Source: Elusimicrobiota bacterium (lineage in GTDB: Bacteria; Elusimicrobiota; Elusimicrobia; UBA1565; UBA9628). From it: a stretch of 64,000 nucleotides of DNA. Within the stretch, counting starts at the first letter, position 1; every line of letters begins with the position of its first letter. Below, piece by piece: positions 1-6,017 of the stretch. Position numbers and translations under genes: made by a program. The notes under the pieces are model-generated. The model searched no databases, was not told the DNA's origin, and saw only the letters and a program-made list of their open reading frames with translations. Location of the stretch: the NCBI GenBank assembly GCA_016182905.1, contig JACPFR010000009.1, positions 62,001-126,000 of the forward strand, written 5' to 3'.

Positions 1-260
1 AGGTCGCCGTAATCGCGCTTGCCTCCGGCCAGCCCCCACTTCGAGGTATCCACGCCCACCTTCCCCGCGATCCAAGCCACGCCCGCGGCCACCCGGGCGC
101 CGCCCGGGAAGCTCAGGATGAAGTTGGACGGGCTGACGAACAAGAACGAGGCCAAGGCCACCAGAAGGAGCAGCGCGGTCACGGTCTTGCGCGTCCTGAT
201 GAAGAGAAGCAGCGCCGCCAAGGCGCTCTTTTTCTTGTTCTTTTCGAGGAAAGTTGACAT
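1..260 (-). CDS. Partial hypothetical membrane protein (N-terminus only)
   Basis: Only the first 86 codons are in the window; the gene runs off the left edge. The ATG at 260 opens a Lys-rich cytoplasmic start (MSTFLEKNKKK), followed by a hydrophobic segment at about residues 30-50. A strong promoter lies 27 nt upstream. It precedes Gly/Ala-rich membrane proteins on the same strand and may belong to the same set, but too little is visible to assign a family. Confidence 0.6.
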   Translation of the reverse strand, partial: MSTFLEKNKKKSALAALLLFIRTRKTVTALLLLVALASFLFVSPSNFILSFPGGARVAAGVAWIAGKVGVDTSKWGLAGGKRDYGD

Positions 261-287
261 ATTTTTCTCTTTTTCTTACGCCCCGAT

Positions 288-316
288 AGTGTAGTGCGTA
301 CCCTCTAGGCTGTCAA
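288..316 (-). promoter_or_regulatory. Sigma70-type promoter for the partial gene at 1-260
   Basis: The minus strand reads TTGACA (316-311), a 17-bp spacer and TACACT (293-288). The hexamers and spacing are identical to those at 3524-3552, 11815-11843 and 37941-37969. The predicted transcript start is about 20 nt before the ATG at 260. Confidence 0.8.
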
Positions 317-353
317 TGCGAGCCGCGTCCTTTTACCGAACTTTATCAAGCCC

Positions 354-1931
354 TCACTGCCCCGTCGGCTTGCCGTTCACCCCTTCGACCCGGCCGGTCT
401 CCTTGACCATGTCCTTGTGGCGCTCCACCGCGGAGTTGTCGTTCTCGATGGTCTGGCGATTCTCCGTCACGCTGTCGGGCGGGTTGCAATCCTTGGGATT
501 AGTGCCGTCGGCGTACGCTTTGTCGATGCAGTACTGGTTGATCTCGTTCTGCTTGACGTCGCTCGTGCGCGCCGCGAGCATCTGGCTCGCCGATTCGGCC
601 ATGTTCTTCATCATCTCGGCCTGCTTTTTCATCATGTTGCTCATGCTGACGAGCATAACGCCGATGCCGATTATCATCAAGCCGATCGCGATGACGATGG
701 GAGCCCACGGGCCGGATGCCATGGCCATGATGGCGGCTCCGGCGGCGATCAAAGCGAGACCCATCATCATCATCTGCTCCGCTTTCTTCTTCATCTCGCC
801 GGCGGCCTTGGCCAGCGCCGCGATCCCCGAGAGAGCCTGGGCGTTGTCCGGGTCCATCAAGGTGCCGGTGGGAGTGTCCACGGACGGCGCCGTCATGTCG
901 GGCGCGCCGTTGGGCGTGCTCGGAGAATCCACGGCCCCGGTCGGCGCCGTGGGCGAGCCCACCACGTTGCCCGCCCCCTGGCCGCCGTCGAACGCGTTGG
1001 CGGCCGTCGCGGCCGCGCCTTCCGTGGCGCTCGTTCCGGCGCCGAGGGCCGACATGCCCTTCGCCACCTTAAGCTGGCCGAACGCCTTGTTGGCCTTCAT
1101 CGACTTGGCCTTGCCGCCCTTGACCGTGCGGCCGGTCCGCGAGCTGCGCGAGGCCGACAGGCGGCCCTTCTCGCCGCCTTTGATGTTGGCCTTCGACAGG
1201 GCGTCGTTGAACTTCGGCGCCGCGCTGTTGCCGGCGAAGATGTTCTTCCCGCCGAAGCCGCCGCCGAGGCTCGACGAGAGCTTCGCGCCGCTCAGGTTAT
1301 GCTCGAGGCCGGGACGGTTCCAATCGCCGCCCTTGCCGGCGGCGTCCGCGATCGCGTCCGGAGGGACCGCCTCGCCGGCCGTCTTGTCCTCGGGCGCCTT
1401 CTCCTCCGCCGCCGCCTTCTTGGCTTCGGCCGCCTTGATCGGATCGAACATGATCTCGCCGTTGCTGGCGACGTAGCCCGTCCGGTCCACGTCGCCGCTG
1501 CGGATCTTCATCGAGGAAGCGATCGATCCCAGGTCGCCGATGCCGCCGGCGCCGTCGGCGCCGGCGCCGTTGAACAGGGAATAGGCGAACAGGCCCGCGC
1601 CCGCCAGGAAGATCGCCACGCCGGCCGCCACCAGCATCTTGCCCATGGCCGTCGCCGTCAAAGCCGCGATCGTCGAGGACAGCCAGCTCGCCCCGGCCGC
1701 CTGGGCCGCCCCGGCCGCCGCGCCCGCCGCGCCGCCCGCGGAGCTCGCCGCGCTCGCCGCCGAACGCGCGACCGTGCCTCCGGTGGCGCCGGAGAACGAG
1801 CCGCCGCCGGGCTTGGCTCCGCCCCAGGCCGCGCCCGCCTTCTTGCGCTCCTTCTCCTTCTTCTTGAGGTCCGGGATATCCGCCGCCGGCGCCCCTTGAT
1901 TGGCCTGGTTGACGTCCTCGTTATTAGCCAT
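354..1931 (-). CDS. Gly/Ala/Ser-rich membrane protein, paralogue 1
   Basis: This 525-aa protein has a charged cytoplasmic start, an Ala/Gly/Ser-rich stretch and a transmembrane segment at about residues 93-117. A long low-complexity region follows, then two hydrophobic helices near residues 385-435 and a polar tail with two Cys. A GGGAGA ribosome site precedes the ATG at 1931. It shares layout with 1951-3459 and 9142-10668, including a conserved core of the type FDG-x5-G-x-V-x-GSP that reads FDN...GNVISGP in the neighbour. Function unknown. Envelope localisation and proximity to toxin modules suggest a structural or surface role, which is inference. It lies 19 nt after 1951-3459, probably in the same transcript. 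Confidence 0.8.
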   Translation of the reverse strand: MANNEDVNQANQGAPAADIPDLKKKEKERKKAGAAWGGAKPGGGSFSGATGGTVARSAASAASSAGGAAGAAAGAAQAAGASWLSSTIAALTATAMGKMLVAAGVAIFLAGAGLFAYSLFNGAGADGAGGIGDLGSIASSMKIRSGDVDRTGYVASNGEIMFDPIKAAEAKKAAAEEKAPEDKTAGEAVPPDAIADAAGKGGDWNRPGLEHNLSGAKLSSSLGGGFGGKNIFAGNSAAPKFNDALSKANIKGGEKGRLSASRSSRTGRTVKGGKAKSMKANKAFGQLKVAKGMSALGAGTSATEGAAATAANAFDGGQGAGNVVGSPTAPTGAVDSPSTPNGAPDMTAPSVDTPTGTLMDPDNAQALSGIAALAKAAGEMKKKAEQMMMMGLALIAAGAAIMAMASGPWAPIVIAIGLMIIGIGVMLVSMSNMMKKQAEMMKNMAESASQMLAARTSDVKQNEINQYCIDKAYADGTNPKDCNPPDSVTENRQTIENDNSAVERHKDMVKETGRVEGVNGKPTGQ

Positions 1932-1950
1932 GACTAGTGATCTCCCAGAA

Positions 1951-3459
1951 TCATTGCTGCGCGGCGACCGGCGCCTTTTCTTTATGATTGCCCGCGTCGA
2001 GCATCTTGCCCACCATGGTGAGCGCCGCGCCGCCGAACCCGGCCACCATCCCTTCGCCGATTGTCAGCGTCTCCGGAGCGGTGTAAGCCATGTACGACGT
2101 AATTCCGCCGACCAAAGTCGCTATGCCGCCCGTGACATAGTCGCCCATGGCCATCATAGCGACACCCAAGCCGGTAACTATGACTCCCAAAACCAGAATG
2201 ATGCTGGCCATCGCTTCTCCAATGGCGGCCCCGATGACGGTGTCCCTCACGACCATAACAATAGTCGAGATTATTCCAATCAACAGAAGAAGGCCCATCG
2301 CGATGTTCGCCATCATCGTCAGCGCCGGCTTCGCGTCTTTGCCCGAGCCCGTATTGATGGGAGCACAGCCGCCATCGGCGGTCAGGTAATTGTTGGGGCC
2401 GCAGTCGACCGGCCCCTCCGGCGCGTTGCCCGTGGGGCCGCCGCTGTCGACGGAATTGGGCGTGCTGTCGGCCCCGGTCGAGGAGCCGCTGCCCTTGCCG
2501 ACTCCAGGGCCGCTGATCACGTTGCCCGCGCCCGGGTTGTTGTCGAAAGCGGTCCCCGCGTCGGTGGCGGCGGTCTCGCCCTTGCCCGCCGACGAGGCGC
2601 GCCGGGAGTAGGCGTTCGCGTTGGCCAGCTGCTTGCGCGCGAAGCCCTTAGTCTTGCTCGAGGCCATCCGGGCCCCGCCCGCCTTGGAATAGGACGGGCG
2701 CGCCGTGCCCTTCATCGCCGCGAGCTTGCCGGCGGAAGCGCCCTTGCCGAGGGACCCCGCCCCGCCGAACGACCGGTTCACGCCGCCCGACAGGCCGGCG
2801 CCGCCCGACAGGGACGAGCCGCCGCCCATGCTCGAGCTGAGCGAGCCGAACTTCTTGCCGAAGGCGCTGCCCTTGGCGCCGGCGCCGCCGTCGGCCTTGG
2901 CCGACGCCAGCAAGGCGTTCGGGTCCACGCCTTTGCCCGCCGCATTCTCCGCCTCGGCCTTCTTGGCCGCCTCTTCGTCGGCGAGGCGCTGAGCCTCCGC
3001 CGCCGCGGCCGCCTCGGCCTCCTTCTTGGCGCGCTCCTCGGGCGTCAGGCCGTCACGGCTGCCCGTCAGATAGCCCAGCGAGTTCGGAATCGTATTGGAG
3101 TTCGACGGGAGATTGGACGTATCTCCCTCGATCTTGATGTCCTTGCCCGAGAAAATCTGCGGCTTCTTGTCGCCGCCGGAACGGACGTTCGCGGCGCTGC
3201 GCGCCCCGAGGTAAACCGCGCCCGAGCCGACCGTCGCGGTCATGAGGATGGTCAGCATCACCTTCGAGAAATTCATGCCCAGGGCGCCGCCGGCCCCGCC
3301 CGCGGCCCCCGACCCGCCGGTCGCGCCGCTCCAGGCGCCGCGCGAGCCGCCGCCGCGAAGGAAGGAGAACCCGCCGCCCTTGCGCTTGCGGTCGCTGCCG
3401 ACTCGCGCAACCTTGAAGGTCGGGACGTCGGAGACCGAAGAATCCTTTTTCGTGTCCAT
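1951..3459 (-). CDS. Gly/Ala/Ser-rich membrane protein, paralogue 2
   Basis: The protein has 502 aa when started at the ATG at 3459, which has a GGAG ribosome site 7 nt upstream. An ATG at 3471 is in frame but lacks such a site. A cytoplasmic basic start and a Gly/Ala-rich linker lead to a transmembrane segment at about residue 90. A long Ala/Ser/Gly-rich region with scattered Lys/Arg follows, then three to four C-terminal hydrophobic segments. Two Cys lie just before the first C-terminal helix. The core motif AFDNNPGAGNVISGP matches paralogue 1. It is driven by the promoter at 3524-3552. Function unknown; no enzymatic motif seen. Confidence 0.8.
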   Translation of the reverse strand: MDTKKDSSVSDVPTFKVARVGSDRKRKGGGFSFLRGGGSRGAWSGATGGSGAAGGAGGALGMNFSKVMLTILMTATVGSGAVYLGARSAANVRSGGDKKPQIFSGKDIKIEGDTSNLPSNSNTIPNSLGYLTGSRDGLTPEERAKKEAEAAAAAEAQRLADEEAAKKAEAENAAGKGVDPNALLASAKADGGAGAKGSAFGKKFGSLSSSMGGGSSLSGGAGLSGGVNRSFGGAGSLGKGASAGKLAAMKGTARPSYSKAGGARMASSKTKGFARKQLANANAYSRRASSAGKGETAATDAGTAFDNNPGAGNVISGPGVGKGSGSSTGADSTPNSVDSGGPTGNAPEGPVDCGPNNYLTADGGCAPINTGSGKDAKPALTMMANIAMGLLLLIGIISTIVMVVRDTVIGAAIGEAMASIILVLGVIVTGLGVAMMAMGDYVTGGIATLVGGITSYMAYTAPETLTIGEGMVAGFGGAALTMVGKMLDAGNHKEKAPVAAQQ

Positions 3460-3523
3460 ACTCAGCTCCATACGAATGGGACCCTAAAACGGGCCCGGAA
3501 ATCTGCATTTCTGCGCCTGAGGC

Positions 3524-3552
3524 AGTGTAGCCCTGTCCCAAATTTTTGTCAA
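3524..3552 (-). promoter_or_regulatory. Promoter of the 3459-354 operon
   Basis: TTGACA (3552-3547), 17-bp spacer, TACACT (3529-3524). The upstream flank and -35 (TTTCCTTGACAAAAATT) are identical to the promoter of the paralogous operon at 11815-11843, and GGCTACACT is also shared, indicating common origin or co-regulation. The predicted leader is about 55 nt. Confidence 0.85.
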
Positions 3553-3593
3553 GGAAATGACCCCCCGTTACTGTATTTTTACTTTGGGGGGGA

Positions 3594-3616
3594 AAATACG
3601 CTTAAAACGCGTATTT
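3594..3616 (-). terminator. Terminator-like hairpin after the toxin-cassette array
   Basis: An 8-bp perfect stem (AAATACGC/GCGTATTT) with a 7-nt loop is followed on the minus strand by TT and a C-run. It sits directly after the last decayed cassette and before the next operon promoter. The poor T-run makes intrinsic termination uncertain. Confidence 0.4.
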
Positions 3617-3665
3617 ACAGGAAGGAACCAAGGTCACCGGCCGCCTCGTTTTCAGCCTTGTTCAT
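3615..3665 (-). pseudogene. 5' remnant of a second zinc-ribbon gene
   Basis: Seventeen codons (MNKAENEAAGDLGSFL, stop) repeat the start of the intact zinc-ribbon protein at 5200-5667 (MNKTEDDAAGDRGSCESC). DNA similarity covers 3624-3695 against 5587-5658, about 60 of 72 bases, and includes 30 identical bases immediately upstream of the ATG. The zinc-binding body is missing. It follows the 164-aa immunity-like gene just as the intact copy follows the 116-aa immunity candidate, so it marks the end of a decayed second module. Confidence 0.75.
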
Positions 3666-3695
3666 GGCTGCCGACTCATCGCGCTGACCTCGACG
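3624..3695 (-). repeat. Direct repeat, copy A (partner 5587-5658)
   Basis: A 72-bp segment is about 85% identical to 5587-5658. The part upstream of the MNK start codon is essentially identical. It is the junction between immunity-type genes and the zinc-ribbon gene in both modules and could be a substrate for cassette exchange. Confidence 0.85.
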
Positions 3696-3802
3696 ATTTC
3701 CTTCGGCGCATTTTCCAGGAAACGCATGTTCATTATTTGGAACACCCTTGCTCCGCCCGAAGTAACGCCCCTCCCAGGAAACATCGCCTCTGCGAGTGGC
3801 GT

Positions 3803-4297
3803 TCAATTGAATAAGAGGGTGATTTTATTCCGGAGCGCCTGCAACTGCCGGTCTGCTGGTGTTTTTATTTTTAAATCAGCGAACCCATTTTCAGTTTTCA
3901 CTAAGGATTGATAAAGAGACCGAACTTTTTGGTAACCCTTGGGAAAATCAGGTTCACGCAAAGCGAATGCTGCCTCATTGATTACGCTTTCCCATCGCTC
4001 CTGCCCCGCTTGACCGAGCAAGTAACACAGCCGTTCGAGCAGCCTGGATACCAACGGTTCAAATACACCATAGAATGGGGCATCGGGAGGAGCTAGGTAC
4101 CAGATTTGCCCCGAGGAAACGTGCTTGAACCATCGTTGGGGGCCATAGTTGCCTTGGAATTCAACCTCTACAGGCAACTCTTCGGCCTGCCTCTCTTGAA
4201 TTTGTCCAGTTATCCACTTTTCAAATTTTTGGAATTCACTTGGGCTATGGAATCCATGAATCGGCTCCCAAGGACATTCGTTCAATGAATAATCCAT
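3803..4297 (-). CDS. Probable immunity protein for the decayed toxin at 4282-4518
   Basis: A 164-aa soluble protein with no signal peptide, rich in aromatic and acidic residues (for example RWFKHVSSGQIWYLAPPD). I do not recognise the family with certainty. Its ATG at 4297 lies inside the last codons of the broken toxin tip (stop 4282-4284), the overlap expected of a toxin-immunity pair. The reading frame is intact although the toxin is not, as seen with orphan immunity genes retained for protection. It is followed by a zinc-ribbon remnant, matching the order of the intact module. A TACACT-like TACAAT box lies 4 nt before the ATG. The immunity role is inferred from context only. Confidence 0.65.
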   Translation of the reverse strand: MDYSLNECPWEPIHGFHSPSEFQKFEKWITGQIQERQAEELPVEVEFQGNYGPQRWFKHVSSGQIWYLAPPDAPFYGVFEPLVSRLLERLCYLLGQAGQERWESVINEAAFALREPDFPKGYQKVRSLYQSLVKTENGFADLKIKTPADRQLQALRNKITLLFN

Positions 4298-4518
4298 GAT
4301 AATTGTACTGTGCCGTGCTCCAAATACACCTGACTGCCCCCTCCGACCAAGCCGCCCTGCGCGGCGGCGATGCCTTCAAAAATCCTGGTCCCTTGGGGAG
4401 CCTTGATCACGACGATTTTCTACGCCGTATTGCCCCAGATAGGATTAAGTGCGCTGTCAATCTTTGACTGGAGCGCCCCTGCCGGAGGCAATTTTGTCCA
4501 ATAACCGCCCTGCTCCGG
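4282..4518 (-). pseudogene. Broken C-terminal toxin domain
   Basis: Seventy-eight codons read PEQGGYWTKLPPAG..., WGNTA, an in-frame TAG (4420-4422), then KIVVIKAPQGTRIFEGIAAA and GGLVGGGSQVYL, ending at TGA 4282. The pattern of a QGGYW start, a WGN block, a KxPxGT strand and a GGGxQVY motif resembles C-terminal toxin tips of RHS/polymorphic-toxin type. I recall this from family knowledge and have not searched it. The frame begins directly after the stop of a caspase-gene remnant, so the delivery part of the toxin has been deleted. The fragment overlaps the start of the 164-aa gene. Confidence 0.65.
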
Positions 4519-4660
4519 CTACTTGGCGCGCAGGATGAAGTCTTCGCCGCCGCCTTGAAGCTGCGCCCGAGATCTGGTCGCCGGCCGAGGCCGAGATGAC
4601 CGAGACCTTGCCTTGGGCCTAGACCGCCTTGTCCACCTTGCCGACCAGCGGGCGTGTTCC
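4519..4660 (-). pseudogene. Remnant of a second caspase-like gene (3' end)
   Basis: The minus strand encodes GTRPLVGKVDKAV, stop, AQGKVSVISASAGDQISGA. It then jumps, out of frame, to QLQGGGEDFILRAK and a stop at 4519. These match residues about 331-363 and 418-431 of the intact protein at 7770-9065. A Gln-to-stop change and a deletion of roughly 54 codons make it nonfunctional. It shows that the caspase-toxin-immunity-zinc ribbon module was duplicated. Confidence 0.85.
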
Positions 4661-4680
4661 TATTGACATGGTTGCGGGTC

Positions 4681-4866
4681 TTAACGAGCCGATTCAGGAA
4701 GTTTCTTGCCGCACCAAGGACAATAGCGCATAACGATTCCGCTCGTTCCGCCGTCCCTCACGGGAATTTTATATTCCATAAACTTCTCGCTGAAGATGAC
4801 GACATGATCTTCATCTTCGATCCGCGCCCCCATCATGGGGCAGCAGTGTTTATTCGCGGGATTCAA
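4681..4866 (-). CDS. DUF6980-like small protein, probable immunity to an E3-type RNase toxin
   Basis: A 61-aa protein with Cys pairs in HCCPMMG near the N-terminus and YCPWCGKKLP near the C-terminus, around a central DGGTSGI motif. This matches my memory of DUF6980 proteins and probably binds zinc. The start is TTG at 4866, which overlaps the TGA of the colicin-E3-like fragment (TTGA), implying translational coupling and a toxin-immunity relation. Classical colicin E3 immunity proteins belong to another family, so the pairing is contextual inference. The frame is intact. Confidence 0.7.
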   Translation of the reverse strand: MNPANKHCCPMMGARIEDEDHVVIFSEKFMEYKIPVRDGGTSGIVMRYCPWCGKKLPESAR

Positions 4867-5075
4867 GGTTCTATAGTTCTCCCAGGGACTGCGGATTTAA
4901 TCCATGTCCCAGTATTCGGATCGCGAACTCCGATGTGCCGGCCTCGACGGTCGTACACTTCCAGTTCCCCATGCTGCGAATCCCACTCGTAGATTCTGCC
5001 TTTTTCAGCGCCGCGACCGCGCAAGCGACCCCTTAAAGACGCAAGGAACGTTAGATCGAGCGCTTCACGGCTCTT
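4863..5075 (-). pseudogene. Orphan colicin-E3-like ribonuclease domain
   Basis: Seventy codons with no obvious start (an in-frame TAA lies just upstream) encode a basic stretch, then KGRIYEWDSQHGELEVYD and RRGRHIGVRDPNTGTW, ending in GRTIEP. This is the hallmark of the cytotoxic domain of colicin E3/cloacin-type 16S rRNA ribonucleases. The family's Asp-x2-His-x3-Glu catalytic spacing is preserved (WD-SQ-H-GEL-E), as is a late Arg. No delivery domain or start codon is attached, so it looks like a displaced toxin tip left by cassette replacement. It overlaps the 61-aa gene by 4 nt. Confidence 0.8.
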
Positions 5076-5149
5076 TTACGCGCGAGTTTGAGGCGAATCT
5101 TCTCAGCCGCGCTCAAATGCTCCTCAAGGGACTCAAGCGAAGCGGCCAC
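5051..5149 (-). CDS. Possible small basic protein or gene fragment
   Basis: A GTG-started 32-codon frame encodes an amphipathic, Lys/Arg-rich helix (LESLEEHLSAAEKIRLKLAR). It lies between the zinc-ribbon gene and the colicin-like fragment, overlapping the latter in another frame. A purine-rich GGGGAGGGGG stretch lies about 13 nt upstream of the start. Its composition looks coding, but it may be the tail of a deleted gene. No family recognised. Confidence 0.3.
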   Translation of the reverse strand: MAASLESLEEHLSAAEKIRLKLARKRAVKRSI

Positions 5150-5199
5150 TTTGAGGCAGTCCCCCTCCCCTCGAAAAGTCTCTCAAAAAAACGCGGCTA

Positions 5200-5667
5200 T
5201 CATTCTTGCCAGTTGTCGCAAACCAGTTTCTCATCAATTAGAAGGGCGTAGGTTCCCTGCCAAGATCTCTGCCAGCGCCACCCTTTTGCAGTACCGGGCG
5301 CGTTCCTTTCGATCCATTCGGCGGCTCGCTCAGGCGACAACTCTTTCGAGCAATCCGGGCAACGCGGAGAAGCACTTGCGCGGAACTTGCCGCCGCAACG
5401 GCAGGGAGCCAACCGGCCTTCCATGTCGTCCGTCACAGGTCCATACTCGTTCTTTTTCAAGTCGCGCGGTACTTCGGAATGACTCAGCAATGCCAACATC
5501 CCACACAGATCGCAATACGCGAACGCAGAGCCATTGAAGCCGCTATGGATCAATCGGTATGGGAAAATGGCGCAACATGACTCGCAGGAACCACGGTCGC
5601 CGGCAGCATCGTCTTCAGTCTTATTCATGGCTGCCGACTCATCGCGCTGACCTCGACTGCCCTGCAT
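5200..5667 (-). CDS. Zinc-ribbon protein of the toxin module
   Basis: The protein has 155 aa from the ATG at 5667, which overlaps the preceding stop as TGATG. The start may instead be the ATG at 5628 (MNK..., 142 aa). Cys pairs CESC/CDLC and CRC/CPDC suggest two zinc ribbons separated by a linker, then a Trp-rich tail (GWRWQRSWQGTY). No signal peptide. It directly follows the immunity candidate 5667-6017, and a truncated copy follows the other immunity gene at 3615. It may be an accessory immunity protein or a conserved cassette-end gene. The biochemical function is unknown. Confidence 0.75.
   Translation of the reverse strand: MQGSRGQRDESAAMNKTEDDAAGDRGSCESCCAIFPYRLIHSGFNGSAFAYCDLCGMLALLSHSEVPRDLKKNEYGPVTDDMEGRLAPCRCGGKFRASASPRCPDCSKELSPERAAEWIERNAPGTAKGWRWQRSWQGTYALLIDEKLVCDNWQE
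5587..5658 (-). repeat. Direct repeat, copy B (partner 3624-3695)
   Basis: The partner of the 72-bp repeat at 3624-3695, covering the first codons of the zinc-ribbon gene and the 30 bases before its internal ATG. See copy A. Confidence 0.85.
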
Positions 5668-6017
5668 CAATCCATGATTCCATTGTGCATCGAGACATGC
5701 TCGACAACCGCATCGATCAAGTTCGAGAACTTCTGGACATCGAATGCCTTTCCATCCCATGCCATCCATGCGACACGATATCCTTCTTTCTCTCTCCAAA
5801 TTGCAGGGATGTCCGCAGCGCAAGGCATTTCCCATCGCTTCAAATAGTCATGTGCAGCCTGGGGGTGTTGCTTGAGGTGCACAGCAATATCAATCCGTTT
5901 GATCGAGAGATGGATTTTGGGATCAGCGGCGAACTCTCGCGCCTCTGGCGGCCAATTGCCCGTCAATACGCCCTGAATCTGAATTTCTTTAATTGGAAGT
6001 TTATTTTTCATGGTCAT
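5667..6017 (-). CDS. Immunity protein candidate for the 6014-7705 toxin
   Basis: A 116-aa soluble protein with no signal peptide or membrane segment. Its ATG overlaps the stop of the toxin gene by 4 nt (ATGA), so the two are translationally coupled. Size, cytoplasmic nature and position immediately after a secreted protein with a variable C-terminal domain fit a cognate immunity protein. I do not recognise the sequence family. The next gene starts on its stop codon (TGATG). Confidence 0.7.
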   Translation of the reverse strand: MTMKNKLPIKEIQIQGVLTGNWPPEAREFAADPKIHLSIKRIDIAVHLKQHPQAAHDYLKRWEMPCAADIPAIWREKEGYRVAWMAWDGKAFDVQKFSNLIDAVVEHVSMHNGIMD

